Assembly (NCBI RefSeq): GCF_022919135.1
Contig: NZ_CP095049.1
Location: 1,488,001 to 1,552,000, forward strand
Direction of reading: 5' to 3'
DNA from: Hymenobacter cellulosivorans
Lineage (GTDB): Bacteria > Bacteroidota > Bacteroidia > Cytophagales > Hymenobacteraceae
Length of the DNA stretch: 64,000 nt
Shown one piece after another: positions 8,718 through 17,614 of the stretch (positions within the stretch are counted from its first letter, which is position 1; each line of letters starts with the position of its first letter). Position numbers and translations under genes: made by a program. The notes under the pieces were generated by a model that was given only the letters and a program-made list of their open reading frames with translations, ran no database searches and was not told where the DNA came from.

Positions 8718-9105
8718 AAACAGATAGGGCCGCGCAACTGGCGGCATATAGGTCTTTACAAATAAACACCGGAGTTCTGGAATAGCCCAACGTCGGGTAG
8801 CAGCGTTTGCAACAAGCTCTGCCCTAAGCTCCATCCCATGTTGGACAAGACCGAGCCCAGCCAGAGCCTAAGCTCATGCTGGAATAATAGCATTGTTATA
8901 TATATAAAAGTCAATACTGCTGGCTTTAAGGTGGCTGGGAAGTAGACTAACCGGAAAAATCGGGTACTCAAACCAGCTAACAGGATGCATAAAACCAATC
9001 GTTTATAATTTATTTAATCCAAATAAAAATTAAAAACTTGCAAATAATTACAAAATCAGTAGCTTTGGTAGGTAGCTCTTTTGTTGTACTATATAAAGCT
9101 AAAGT
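8718..9105. other. AT-rich divergent intergenic region
   Basis: 388 bp between the divergent DUF3667 and PA14 genes. Bases 8885-9060 are strikingly AT-rich compared with the coding DNA. It contains the well-formed plus-strand promoter at 9038-9067. An 80-codon minus-strand frame at 8756-8998 lies here but looks like chance. No RNA or repeat was recognised. Confidence 0.55.
9038..9067 (+). promoter_or_regulatory. Bacteroidota-type promoter of the PA14 adhesin gene
   Basis: TTG at 9038-9040, a 19-base spacer, then TAGCTTTG at 9060-9067, matching the -33 TTTG / -7 TAnnTTTG consensus. The predicted transcript start near 9074 leaves a leader of about 30 bases before the ATG at 9106. Confidence 0.7.
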
Positions 9106-11973
9106 ATGAACTTGTCAACTACTCTCATTCCTGCTTCTCGCTGGTGCTTGGGCATTGTGTTGCTGTTGACCCTGTTGCCGGGCAGGTCAGGCTGGGCGCA
9201 GTCGGCGGGGTGCTCGGGCACTGACCCCGGCGGGCAACCGGCCGCGGCCGGCCTGTATGCTGAGTTCTACCCCGGCTTCTTCAGCGACAACAATTCCTTC
9301 TTCACCGACAACGCCGCCCCGCCCCGGCTCACCCGCATTGAGCCCCAGGTCAACTTTGCCGATAACCTGAGTTTCGGCAATCTGAGCACCGTGGCTACCG
9401 GCCCCGTCGATGACCCCGATAACTTCACCCTGCGCCTGCGTGGCAGCATCAGTATTCCGACCACGGGCCAGTACACGTTCTACCTGACTTCTGACGACGC
9501 CTCTTTCCTGTGGCTCGACGGTGCTGCCGTAGCCTTGCCCGCCGATACCGCCGCAGCAACCATCAAAAACGGCGGCTACCACCCGCGGCAGGAAAAGGCC
9601 CAGACCGTGACGCTCACCTCCGGTGCCCACAGCCTGCTCATTCACTACGGCGAGGCTACCGGCGACAATATCCTCGTGCTCGAATACGAAGGCCCCGGTA
9701 TTACGCGGCAGCCCGTACCAGCTAGCCTGTTTTGCACGGCCACCCAGCCGCCCCGCCCGCCCCAGGCCCTGGCCTATTTCCCAACCACGTTGCAGGCCTT
9801 CGTCGGGAGCACAAAGTCGTCGGCGGCCCCCACCGTAACCGACGGTGGCTCGGCCGTGACCAACTACGCCCTGATGGGCCCGAGCGTAGCCGGCATCGCC
9901 ATTGAGCCCACGACCGGGGTGATTTCCATGGCTGCCAGCACGCCGCTGGGTACCTATAATGTGGCCGTAGCCGTGACGAATGCCAACGGTACCAGTACGT
10001 TTCGCAATGTGCTGACGGTAGACGTCATCGTGGGTACACCGCCCGGCTGCAACGGCCTCGACCCGGCCGGCAACAGTGCCACCTCGGGCCTGTACGCGGA
10101 GTATTACTCGGGCTATTTCAACAACTCAGTGAGCTTCTTCGGCGCTGCTGCCGGCTTGGCCCGTATTGAGCCCCTGGTAAATTTTGCGGCTGATGGCAGC
10201 TTCGGCGACCTGACCGGCGTGGCTGCGGCCGGCACCCCCACCGACCCCGACGAATTTAGCGCCCAGCTGCGCGGGAGTCTGCGCATTGCTACGCCGGGCT
10301 TCTATACCTTTTACCTGACCTCCGACGATGCGTCCTACCTCTGGCTCGATAACGCCGCCCTGGGTTCCCCGCTAAGCCTGTCCAACGTGACCATCGACAA
10401 CGGCGGGCTGCACGCGCCCCAAACCCGGGCGGCCAACGTGTATCTGGCCGCGGGCCTGCACAACGTGCGCCTGCTGTATGGCGACGCCACGGGCGGCAGC
10501 ACGCTGGTACTGGAATATGAAGGGCCGGGCGTAACGAGGCAGGTGGTGCCCACGGGTGTATTGTGTTCGGGTATTCAGCCGCTGCGGGACGTGGTTTCCA
10601 ATCTGTCATACTCGCCCAAAATGGCGGCCCGGGTGGTAGGCACTACCGGCGTGTCGCCGCTGCCAGGGCTGACTTCCTCCAGCGCCGTTGCCGTCTTCGT
10701 TCTGGCTAATGCTGCCGCCTTGCCCGCTGGTATTACCATCGACGCCGACAATGGCCGGCTAGCCGTGGATGGCACCGTGCCGCTGGGTAGCTATAGCATT
10801 GATGTGGCCGTGACTAATGCCGCGGGCAACGCTACTTTCCAGGATGCCTTTGTCTTTACCGTGGCGCCGGCCCCGCCAGCGGGCTGCAACCAGAGTGCCC
10901 CTAATGGCAGTCCGCCCACGGCCGGGCTCTACGGGGAGTACTACACGGGCTATTTCGACGACGACCCGGCCTTTTTCGAAACGAACACGCCCCTCATTAC
11001 GCGCCTGGAATCGGGGTTGAACTACGGCACTGACGACAGCTGGGGCAACGTATTGCCGCCCGCCGACAACACCCTGCTCGACCCGGACCATTACAGTGCC
11101 CGCTACCGGGGCAGCCTCGCCCTGCCCACAGCTGGTGAATACACGTTCTACCTGACTTCCGATGATGCCTCTTACCTGTGGCTGGATAATGCCGCCCGGG
11201 TTTCGCCGCCGCGGCTGCCCCAGGCCGCCATCAACAACGGCGGCCGCCACGGGCCTACCACGCAGTCGGTGACGCTGACGCTGGCCGCCGGCCTGCACGA
11301 CTTCGTGGTGTTGTTCGGGGAGGATACCGGGGCCAACCGGCTGGTGCTGGAATACGAAGGGCCCGGCATAGCCCGACAAGTGGTGCCCGGCGGCAATACC
11401 TGCACCGCTGCCACTGGCGTACCCTTGCCCGTACAGCTGGTCCGCTTTGAGGCCACGGCTGCCGGCGGCTCCGTAACCGTTGATTGGGCCTCGGCTCAGG
11501 AAGTCAATAGCCTAAAGTATGTGGTGGAACGTTCCCGCAATGGGGTGGTCTTTGAGCTAGTGGAAAGCCGCCCGGCCATCGGCAGCAGCAGCCAGCTGCA
11601 GCGGTACCGGCTCACTGACCGGGCCCCGCTGCCCGGCCTGAGCTACTACCGGCTGCGCCAGGTTGACAAAGACGGCAAAGAGTCTGTTTCGCCCGTTGCG
11701 GTGGTGCAGGTAACGAAGCCTAATGCGCTAACCGCGGCTGTCTTTCCCAACCCGAACCACGGCAGCTTTGCGGTGCGGGTGCAGCAAACGACCGCCGAAC
11801 CTGCCCGGCTGGAGCTGGTAAACCTGCAGGGGCAAGTGGTGTACCGGCAGCAGCTGCCGGCCGCCGCCATTGCCGAATACGACCTGCGCATACCTGGCCT
11901 GGCTACGGGCCTGTATCAGCTGCGGCTGACGGCAGCTACCGGCGTGGTTACGCAGAAGGTCGTAATCGAATAA
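9106..11973 (+). CDS. Secreted adhesin with three PA14 domains, Ig-like domains and T9SS type A sorting domain
   Basis: 955 residues with a signal peptide (LLLTLLPGRSGWA). Three PA14-type domains, often carbohydrate-binding, lie at about 33-210, 314-487 and 594-765. Each opens with GC-x-x-x-x-P and GLYaEyY and contains YTFYLTSDDAS-x-LWLD and LVLEYEGPGITRQ-like ends. Between them sit two Ig-like putative domains (about 219-308 and 495-587) with GTYNVAVAVTNANG and GSYSIDVAVTNAAG. A fibronectin-like segment (about 775-865) precedes the T9SS type A domain (VFPNPNHGSFAV to QKVVIE). It is therefore expected to be exported by T9SS and to act outside the cell, probably on glycans. The Asp-Asp pair of calcium-dependent PA14 lectins (SDDAS) is kept in all three. 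Confidence 0.88.
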   Translation: MNLSTTLIPASRWCLGIVLLLTLLPGRSGWAQSAGCSGTDPGGQPAAAGLYAEFYPGFFSDNNSFFTDNAAPPRLTRIEPQVNFADNLSFGNLSTVATGPVDDPDNFTLRLRGSISIPTTGQYTFYLTSDDASFLWLDGAAVALPADTAAATIKNGGYHPRQEKAQTVTLTSGAHSLLIHYGEATGDNILVLEYEGPGITRQPVPASLFCTATQPPRPPQALAYFPTTLQAFVGSTKSSAAPTVTDGGSAVTNYALMGPSVAGIAIEPTTGVISMAASTPLGTYNVAVAVTNANGTSTFRNVLTVDVIVGTPPGCNGLDPAGNSATSGLYAEYYSGYFNNSVSFFGAAAGLARIEPLVNFAADGSFGDLTGVAAAGTPTDPDEFSAQLRGSLRIATPGFYTFYLTSDDASYLWLDNAALGSPLSLSNVTIDNGGLHAPQTRAANVYLAAGLHNVRLLYGDATGGSTLVLEYEGPGVTRQVVPTGVLCSGIQPLRDVVSNLSYSPKMAARVVGTTGVSPLPGLTSSSAVAVFVLANAAALPAGITIDADNGRLAVDGTVPLGSYSIDVAVTNAAGNATFQDAFVFTVAPAPPAGCNQSAPNGSPPTAGLYGEYYTGYFDDDPAFFETNTPLITRLESGLNYGTDDSWGNVLPPADNTLLDPDHYSARYRGSLALPTAGEYTFYLTSDDASYLWLDNAARVSPPRLPQAAINNGGRHGPTTQSVTLTLAAGLHDFVVLFGEDTGANRLVLEYEGPGIARQVVPGGNTCTAATGVPLPVQLVRFEATAAGGSVTVDWASAQEVNSLKYVVERSRNGVVFELVESRPAIGSSSQLQRYRLTDRAPLPGLSYYRLRQVDKDGKESVSPVAVVQVTKPNALTAAVFPNPNHGSFAVRVQQTTAEPARLELVNLQGQVVYRQQLPAAAIAEYDLRIPGLATGLYQLRLTAATGVVTQKVVIE
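9208..11400 (+). repeat. Three in-gene direct repeats encoding PA14-Ig modules
   Basis: Units start near 9208, 10048 and 10888, about 840 bp apart, with conserved nucleotide blocks such as TACCTGACTTCTGACGACGC / TACCTGACCTCCGACGATGC. They are diverged copies of one module, a likely site for domain gain or loss by recombination. Confidence 0.7.
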
Positions 11974-11991
11974 CAACGCCTCACTTACAGC

Positions 11992-12027
11992 AAAAGGCCG
12001 GTTCTCATGGAGAGCAACCGGTCTTTT
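11992..12027. terminator. Bidirectional terminator between convergent genes
   Basis: AAAAGGCCGGTT at 11992-12003 pairs with AACCGGTCTTTT at 12016-12027. A-tract and T-tract flank both sides, so it can serve the PA14 gene (plus) and the DUF2807 gene (minus). Confidence 0.75.
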
Positions 12028-12048
12028 GTTGTACGTAGGCGAGTGGCT

Positions 12049-12750
12049 TTAGCCCCGCCGGACCCGCCCGCTGCCCAGGGTTTTGCTGTTGATAGTTGGG
12101 TTGCCGGTCACGACCACGTTGCCCGAGCCACGCAGGCTAGCATCGAGGCTGCCGGTTACGTTCAAATGGCAGTTGCCCGAGCCGCTGATACTGACCTTGC
12201 CGCTCTCGGAGCGTAGGTCGTTGGCCTTGACCGAGCCCGAGCCGTTGATGTCAACGAAGTGCGTAGGGCTGGTGCCGGCCGCGCTGATAGTGCCCGAACC
12301 CGAAACACTGGAGTGCAGTTCGGTAGCTTGCAAGGTGCTAACCTCCAGTCGCCCCGAGCCGCTGACCGCCAGCTGCAGCTTGCTGGCTTGAATGCTGCCC
12401 GCACGCAGTGTGCCCGAGCCATTTACGGTCAAACTGTTGATAGTCGGTACGGTGATGTACACCGTTATCTTGCCGAAAGTAGGGTTTTTGAGTCCTGGCG
12501 TGGTGCCAATCCGTAGCTTGCTATTGCTCACGGTCGTTTCCAGGCGGCTTAGGTCTTCGGGGGAGCCTTCCACTTCCACTTTTTGCGGGCTGCCTTGGGT
12601 AACAATTACCGTAGCTGAGTTAGCCAAACTGATTTCGGTAAAGGCTGCTACTTCTCGTACTTCCCGGCCGGCGGCCCGGGCCGGCACTACGTGAAATAAA
12701 ACGGCAACGGCGACTAATAAGCCCGATAATAAGCGGCGAAACGTTTTCAT
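12049..12750 (-). CDS. Head GIN domain-containing protein (DUF2807)
   Basis: 233 residues from the ATG at 12750, followed by a signal peptide (RRLLSGLLVAVAVLFHVVPARA). An ATG two codons upstream is also possible. The mature protein shows the DUF2807 pattern: FTEISLANSATVIVTQGSP, then repeated SGSG/NGSG turns (LTVNGSGTLRAG, LAVSGSGRLEVS, SSVSGSGTISAAG, INGSGSVKAND, SISGSGNCHLNV, LRGSGNVVV) of a right-handed beta-helix. It is probably periplasmic or cell-surface; the role of the family is unclear, although related domains occur in putative adhesins and envelope-stress proteins. It ends in the shared terminator with the PA14 gene. Confidence 0.9.
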   Translation of the reverse strand: MKTFRRLLSGLLVAVAVLFHVVPARAAGREVREVAAFTEISLANSATVIVTQGSPQKVEVEGSPEDLSRLETTVSNSKLRIGTTPGLKNPTFGKITVYITVPTINSLTVNGSGTLRAGSIQASKLQLAVSGSGRLEVSTLQATELHSSVSGSGTISAAGTSPTHFVDINGSGSVKANDLRSESGKVSISGSGNCHLNVTGSLDASLRGSGNVVVTGNPTINSKTLGSGRVRRG

Positions 12751-12917
12751 TGGCATTGATTGCGGGGTGAAATAGTAGGTATGATTGGCAAGATGCACCG
12801 AGCACGGTAGTCGTTGCCTGCGCCGGGTAGAGAGCAGGCCGACGTTGGGGAAAGGTAGCAGAGAGTTGACGTAAAATTTCCACCTTTAGGACCTTCCTTT
12901 TTTGCTACTAGGCCACT

Positions 12918-13388
12918 ATGCACCCGCACGAAGAACTGCTACACCGTTTCTACCAGGGCTTTCAGCGCCGCGACCATGCGGCTATGGCTGCCTGCTACCA
13001 CCCCGAAGCCACCTTCGACGATGCTGCCTTTTCTCTGCGGGGTGCTGATATCGGGCTGATGTGGCGCATGCTCATCGAGCGTGGTAAGGATATGCAGCTG
13101 ACCTACAACCATCTGCAGGCTGACGAAAACGGGGGGCGGGCCGTGTGGGATGCCTACTACTCTTTCTCTCAAACCAAGCGGCGCGTGCACAACCACATCA
13201 ACGCCCGCTTCACCTTCAAGGATGGCAAAATCCTGACGCACCACGACCATTTCAACTTCTGGCGTTGGAGTCGGCAGGCCCTGGGGCCCATCGGCTGGCT
13301 GCTGGGCTGGACGCCTTTTTTGCAGCAGAAAGTGCGGAAGTCGGCTGCCGAAGGACTAGCGCAGTTCAAAGCCTCCCGAGGGGTTTAG
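12918..13388 (+). CDS. Nuclear transport factor 2 (NTF2)-like / SnoaL-like family protein
   Basis: 156 residues. The cone-shaped NTF2 fold is indicated by HEELLHRFYQGFQRRDHAAM, CYHPEATFDDAAF, WDAYYSFSQTKRRVHNHI and FTFKDGKILTHHDHFNFWRW. Members of this subgroup bind or transform small hydrophobic ligands; the ligand here is unknown. It has no signal peptide, so it is cytoplasmic. It stands alone, divergent from the DUF2807 gene and convergent with the M13 peptidase gene, sharing a terminator with the latter. Confidence 0.88.
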   Translation: MHPHEELLHRFYQGFQRRDHAAMAACYHPEATFDDAAFSLRGADIGLMWRMLIERGKDMQLTYNHLQADENGGRAVWDAYYSFSQTKRRVHNHINARFTFKDGKILTHHDHFNFWRWSRQALGPIGWLLGWTPFLQQKVRKSAAEGLAQFKASRGV

Positions 13389-13450
13389 AGTTTGTTATTG
13401 CGTGGGCCGAAGCCATCCGTCCTCTGGAATGTGCTGAGTTCTCCTAATGT

Positions 13451-13488
13451 GAAAAGCCCTTTACCGCGCGAGCAGTAAAGGGCTTTTC
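13451..13488. terminator. Bidirectional terminator between convergent genes
   Basis: Perfect 14-bp arms GAAAAGCCCTTTAC (13451-13464) and GTAAAGGGCTTTTC (13475-13488). It serves the NTF2-like gene on plus and the M13 peptidase gene on minus. Confidence 0.85.
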
Positions 13489-13573
13489 TGGTAAAAGAAC
13501 GTTTGTTACTAGCAGAGGACGGATTGCTTCGGGCTGCTCGCAAGGACTGGTAAACCCCAATAGCTCGGGAACC

Positions 13574-15631
13574 CTACCAGATTTTCACCCGGGCGCTGTC
13601 GGGGCGCCAAAGCTTCTGGCCTTCCTTTACCTGGAAGGCTTCGTAGAACTCGGGCACGTCGGCGAAGGGGCCGTTAACGCGGTACTGGGCGGGGGAGTGC
13701 ACGTCGGTGAGGATGCGCTGGGCCAATACCTCGTTGCGCTGGTGGTTTTGCCAGCCCAGGGCATAACCCAGGAAATAACGCTGGGTGGGCGTCAGGCCGC
13801 CGATTTTCTCGCCTTTCTTATACTGCTCGGTCTTTTTGAAAGCATCGAAGGCAATGACGATGCCGCCCAGGTCGGCAATGTTCTCGCCGGCCGTAGCCTT
13901 GCCGTTGATGTGTAAGGAGTCCAGTACGGTGTAGCCGTTGAACTGGCGCACGATGCCGTTGACGCGCTGCTGGAAGGCGGCCCGGTCCTTTTTGCTCCAC
14001 CAGTTGCGCAGGTTGCCTTTTTCATCAAACTGGCTGCCTTCGTCGTCGAAGCCGTGGGTGAGCTCGTGGCCGATGGTGCTGGCCCCGGCGTAGCCGTAGA
14101 TAATGGCGTCGTCGGCGTTTTTATCCTCGAGGCCGGGAATGGCGAAGATGGCGGCCGGCAACACGATTTCGTTATTGCTGGGGTTGTAGTAGGCGTTGTA
14201 GGTCTGGGGCGTCATGTCCCACTCGGTACGGTCCACGGGCTTGCCCAGCTTGTTGATATTGTAACGGTACTGCCACTCATTGGCGCGCATCACGTTGGCC
14301 AGGTAAGAGTCGCGCTTGATTTCCAGGGTCGAATAGTCGCGCCACTTGTCGGGGTAGCCTACCTTGGGCGTAATCTTGGTGAGCTTCACTAGAGCTTTCT
14401 GCTTGGTTGAGTCGCTCATCCAGTCCAGGGCCTGAATATGCTCCCGGAAGGAGGCCACCACGTTTTCCGTGATTTTGGCGTAGCGCTCCTTGGTTTCGGG
14501 CGTGAAGTACTCTTTCACGAACAGCTGGCCCAGGATTTCACCCATGCCGCTTTCCTCTTCGTCGAGCACCCGTTTCCAGCGGGCCCGCTGCTGCTTGCTG
14601 CCTTGCAAAACTGTGCCGTAAAAGCGGAAATGCTCGTCGTCGATGGGGCGGCTGAGCTGGCCGGCAAAAGCATTGACCAAGTGCCACTGCAAGTACGCCT
14701 GCCACTGCTCCAGCGGCACCGATTTGAGCAGCTGCCCGGCTTTCTGGTAAAACTCGGGCTGGCCGACAATCACCGTATCGGTCTTGAGCTCCATCTGGGC
14801 CAGCCAGGGTTTCCAGTCGAGGCCGGGCGTGATTTTGCCCAGGTCGGCTACGCTGCGCTTGTTGTAGTTGGCGTACGGGTCGCGCAAATCTTCCAGCTTG
14901 CGCGAGGAGCCGGCCAGCTGGGTTTCGAGCTGCATGATCTGAGCGGCATGGCGCTGGGCCGTGACGGAGTCCTGGCCAGTGAGCTGCAGCATACGGGCCA
15001 CGTGGCGCACGTACTCCTTGCGGATATTGCTGGTGCGGGTATCCTTGTTGAAGTAATAGTCGCGGTTGGGCAGGCCAAGGCCGGCCTGATACAGGTGCAG
15101 GGCCATTTTGTCGCTGTTCTTGGCGTCCTGCCCTACGTAAAGGCCGATGAGGGAATTCACTCCCAGTACCTTGTGGCGGGCCACCACGCTCTGCACATCG
15201 GCCACCGACTTGATGGCGGCAATCCGGTTCAGTTCGGGCTTCAGAGGCGCAATGCCTTGCTTGTCGATAGTCACGGAGTCGAGGCCGGTGGCCCAGAAGT
15301 CCCCGATTTTCTGCTGACTCGTACCGGCCGTGGCGTTGGCCTTGGCGGCTTCCTCGTTGAGGGCGCGCAGGCGGGCGTACACCTCGTTCTGCACTTCCTT
15401 GCCGATGCCCCAGGAGCTTTCGGAGGCCGGAATGGGGTGCTTTTTGAGCCAGCCGCCGTTGGCGTAGGTGAAAAAGTCGTCGCCGGGGCGCACGGTGGTG
15501 TCGAGGTTGGCTTGCAATAGGTCGGGCTGGCCAGTGCTGCCAGAGTTGGCGCCGGAGTTACAACCGGCCAAGGCCAGACCCAGCAAGGGAGCCGCCAGCC
15601 GCCAGGGCCGGAGCAAGGAAAAAGAGCGCAT
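13574..15631 (-). CDS. M13 family metallopeptidase (PepO/neprilysin-like) lipoprotein
   Basis: 685 residues from the ATG at 15631. The frame is open for another 107 codons upstream, but that part is low-complexity without a signal; the chosen start gives a lipoprotein signal with lipobox ALAGC. The N-terminal region (RPGDDFFTYANGGWLKKHPIP) and the catalytic C-terminal region match peptidase family M13. The zinc site is His522-Glu523-Leu-Thr-His526 (GHELTHGFDDEG) plus Glu583 in GENIADLGG. NAYYNPSNNEIVLPAAIF is the usual substrate-cleft strand. It cleaves short peptides in the periplasm or at the outer membrane. It ends at the shared terminator at 13451-13488. Confidence 0.93.
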   Translation of the reverse strand: MRSFSLLRPWRLAAPLLGLALAGCNSGANSGSTGQPDLLQANLDTTVRPGDDFFTYANGGWLKKHPIPASESSWGIGKEVQNEVYARLRALNEEAAKANATAGTSQQKIGDFWATGLDSVTIDKQGIAPLKPELNRIAAIKSVADVQSVVARHKVLGVNSLIGLYVGQDAKNSDKMALHLYQAGLGLPNRDYYFNKDTRTSNIRKEYVRHVARMLQLTGQDSVTAQRHAAQIMQLETQLAGSSRKLEDLRDPYANYNKRSVADLGKITPGLDWKPWLAQMELKTDTVIVGQPEFYQKAGQLLKSVPLEQWQAYLQWHLVNAFAGQLSRPIDDEHFRFYGTVLQGSKQQRARWKRVLDEEESGMGEILGQLFVKEYFTPETKERYAKITENVVASFREHIQALDWMSDSTKQKALVKLTKITPKVGYPDKWRDYSTLEIKRDSYLANVMRANEWQYRYNINKLGKPVDRTEWDMTPQTYNAYYNPSNNEIVLPAAIFAIPGLEDKNADDAIIYGYAGASTIGHELTHGFDDEGSQFDEKGNLRNWWSKKDRAAFQQRVNGIVRQFNGYTVLDSLHINGKATAGENIADLGGIVIAFDAFKKTEQYKKGEKIGGLTPTQRYFLGYALGWQNHQRNEVLAQRILTDVHSPAQYRVNGPFADVPEFYEAFQVKEGQKLWRPDSARVKIW

Positions 15632-15905
15632 AGGGGAAGGGTGAGTAAAGAAAGAATAGGGAAAGCAATATACTGCGCCGCCCGCACTCCTGCGCCGGTA
15701 AGTTCTCATCTTTCGGGCTTCAGAGTCAGGCAGTGGGGCGCTACCGGCCACGGGCCGCAAGTTGGCCCTTGGCAGTAGCCGGTATAAGGGTCGCGCCGGG
15801 TAGGGGGGAGGTTGCTCAACGGGAACGTCAGCGGGCCGTATTTGCTGGGTAACCCTTGCGCCCGGATCGGTTCCTATGGTCCCGTTCCGGCAATTTGCCT
15901 TGTGT

Positions 15906-16334
15906 ATGCTCAAACTGCTCCTGCTCAACTTTGCCCTGGCCGCGTACCTCACCGGCGTTATCTGGATGGTACAGCTCGTGCATTACCCAGGCTTTGCCCA
16001 GGTATCAGCGGCGGGCTTCGGGGCGTTTCATCAGGCCCACCTGCGGCGCATGGGCTGGGTGGTCATGGGCCCGATGGTGGCTGAGCTGCTGCTGAGCGGC
16101 TGGCTGGCCTGGAGTGGGCAGGCACTGGGGCCGGCCGTGTGGTGGAGCCTGGCGCTGGTCATCGTTATCTGGCTGGTGACCTTTTTTATTTCGGTGCCGT
16201 TTCATAACCGCCTAGCCCAGGACGGCTACAACTACATTACCATCGACGGGCTGGTGCGCACCAACTGGCTGCGGACCCTGGCCTGGACGATTCGGGCCGT
16301 GGTGCTGGGCGCGTTGCTCTGGCAGCAGCTGTAG
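15906..16334 (+). CDS. Small integral membrane protein, four predicted helices
   Basis: 142 residues from the ATG at 15906; an ATG at 15876 would add ten polar residues ahead of the first helix. Four hydrophobic stretches are visible: LKLLLLNFALAAYLTGVIWM, WVVMGPMVAELLLSGWLAW, VWWSLALVIVIWLVTFFISV and TLAWTIRAVVLGALLW. Conserved-looking polar residues (QLVHYPGF, FHQAHLRRMG, VPFHNRLAQDGY, NWLRT) resemble those of DUF1772/anthrone-oxygenase-like membrane proteins, but I am not certain of the family. It is 16 bp upstream of the promoter-like element of arfB and divergent from the M13 peptidase gene. Confidence 0.75.
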   Translation: MLKLLLLNFALAAYLTGVIWMVQLVHYPGFAQVSAAGFGAFHQAHLRRMGWVVMGPMVAELLLSGWLAWSGQALGPAVWWSLALVIVIWLVTFFISVPFHNRLAQDGYNYITIDGLVRTNWLRTLAWTIRAVVLGALLWQQL

Positions 16335-16350
16335 CCCGCTGTCATTCTTC

Positions 16351-16358
16351 TACCTTTG
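16351..16358 (+). promoter_or_regulatory. Candidate -7 element of arfB
   Basis: TACCTTTG fits TAnnTTTG and lies 25 bp before the arfB ATG. No TTG is seen at the -33 position, so this is a partial match. Confidence 0.45.
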
Positions 16359-16383
16359 CCGTTATTCCCGCCGTTTCTGCCCC

Positions 16384-16791
16384 ATGCTTCCTCCCGTCGC
16401 CGCCTTTTTGCCCGAACTCCAGTTTCAGACCAGCCGCAGCAGCGGGCCGGGCGGGCAGAACGTGAACAAGGTCGAGTCCAGGGTCGAGCTGCGCTACCAT
16501 ATCAGTGGCTCCCAGTTGCTCACCGACGAGCAAAAGCAGACCCTGCTGGAAAAGCTGGCCTCCAAGCTTACCACCGAGGGCGAATTGCTGCTCTCGGCCC
16601 AGGAAGACCGGAGCCAGCTACGCAACAAGGAAATCGTGGTGCAGAAGTTCTACGAAACCCTGCGCAAAGCTCTGCACAAGCCCAAGGCTCGTAAGGCGAC
16701 CAAGCCCAGCAAGGGTGCCGTGCGGGCCCGTCTCGAGTCCAAGAAAAAGCACAGCGAAAAGAAAGCCGGCCGCGGCAAGCTGGACTTCTAA
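16384..16791 (+). CDS. arfB: Alternative ribosome-rescue aminoacyl-tRNA hydrolase ArfB
   Basis: 135 residues. The release-factor catalytic loop SSGPGGQNVNKVESRVELRY carries the Gly-Gly-Gln motif at residues 23-25, followed by the helical segment and a long basic C-terminal tail (from about residue 98: KPKARKATKPSKG, ARLESKKKHSEKKAGRGK). The tail of ArfB enters the empty mRNA channel of a stalled ribosome, and the GGQ motif hydrolyses peptidyl-tRNA. The length matches E. coli ArfB (140 residues) and it lacks the codon-recognition domain of true release factors. Only 3 bp separate its stop from the stop of the convergent gene. Confidence 0.93.
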   Translation: MLPPVAAFLPELQFQTSRSSGPGGQNVNKVESRVELRYHISGSQLLTDEQKQTLLEKLASKLTTEGELLLSAQEDRSQLRNKEIVVQKFYETLRKALHKPKARKATKPSKGAVRARLESKKKHSEKKAGRGKLDF

Positions 16792-16794
16792 TTT

Positions 16795-17552
16795 CTAGTT
16801 TAAATCAAGGCCGAAGAGCACGCCGAACCAGGGCTTGCGCTGGTAGAGCCACTGGCTGCCATCGGGACCCAGGAGCTGGTCGAAGCCCACGGCCAGACCC
16901 AGGTTGAAAATGCGCGCGTCGTAGATGGTAGCTGCCCCGGCGTGAACCACGAAGCCTTCGTACTCAACGCCGGTGCCGGTCTGACGCAGCACGTCGGCAC
17001 TGACGGCCGTGGAGCCTAGGCCGGTAAACAAACCGTAGCCCAAACCCACCGTTCGAATCTGGGGAACGTGGTGCCCATCAAGCAGCTGCCGGCCGTTGAC
17101 GTGGTAGAAGTCGAGGCGGCGACCGAAGTACAACGCTGCGTTGAAGTTGGTATTGAGCTGTACCGGCACCGGACCCTGGGCGGGCGGGCCTTGAAGGGAA
17201 TCGTAAACACGTCGAGGTCGAACTTGCGCTGCACCAGGATGACGTGCCGGCCGCGGCGCACGGCGTAGCTAAAGCGGTGCGGCCCGACGTCGGTCTTGGA
17301 TTGGGCAAAAAACCGGAGCGAGTCCTGGTTTTGCTCCACGTACAGCGCCCGGTCAGCGCCCACGGCGGTGGTCAGAGCTGGGTCGTTGGTTCGCAAGAAC
17401 TGATAGTCGCCGGGCTCCAGGGTGGGCACCCGCCCCACGGCGGCACAACCCGCCACGAGCCCGCCCATACCGGCCAGCAAGCCGCCGTGCAGCAGCCGGA
17501 TCAGCAGCGGGCGGCGCAACTTGTAACCCAACATGTAGTGATGCAAAGCCAT
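16795..17552 (-). pseudogene. Lipoprotein gene of unknown function interrupted by a frameshift
   Basis: Two overlapping minus-strand frames look like one gene. The upstream part (17552 down to about 17185) encodes a lipoprotein signal with lipobox LVAGC and residues to FDLDVFTIPFKARPP. Beyond a CCCGCCCGCCC run near 17180, that frame gives Ser/Thr/Arg-rich nonsense, while the adjacent frame continues sensibly (VPVQLNTNFNAALYFGRRLD to FGVLFGLDLN, stop at 16795). One extra base in the run would restore about 250 residues. The second half has beta-barrel-like strands (RTVGLGYGLFTGLG, FVVHAGAATIYDARIFNLGL). It may be a real inactivating mutation or a sequencing indel at a GC run. I do not recognise the family. 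Confidence 0.7.
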
Positions 17553-17614
17553 ACCGGCCGCGAGTAAAAGAAGAAAGAAACCTACCGAGAGGCCGCGAAG
17601 CTACGCCGGGTTCG

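Noticed and set aside
8756..8998. An 80-codon hydrophobic minus-strand frame in the AT-rich region before the PA14 gene
   Set aside because: It overlaps the start region of the DUF3667 gene, shows no family pattern, and lies where a promoter region is expected.
15632..15952. N-terminal extension of the M13 peptidase to 15952
   Set aside because: The extension is low-complexity, precedes a perfect lipoprotein signal, and would place the signal peptide internally.
17050..17070. A GTTCGAATC stretch resembling a tRNA T-loop
   Set aside because: No acceptor or anticodon stem can be built around it, and it lies inside the frameshifted lipoprotein gene.
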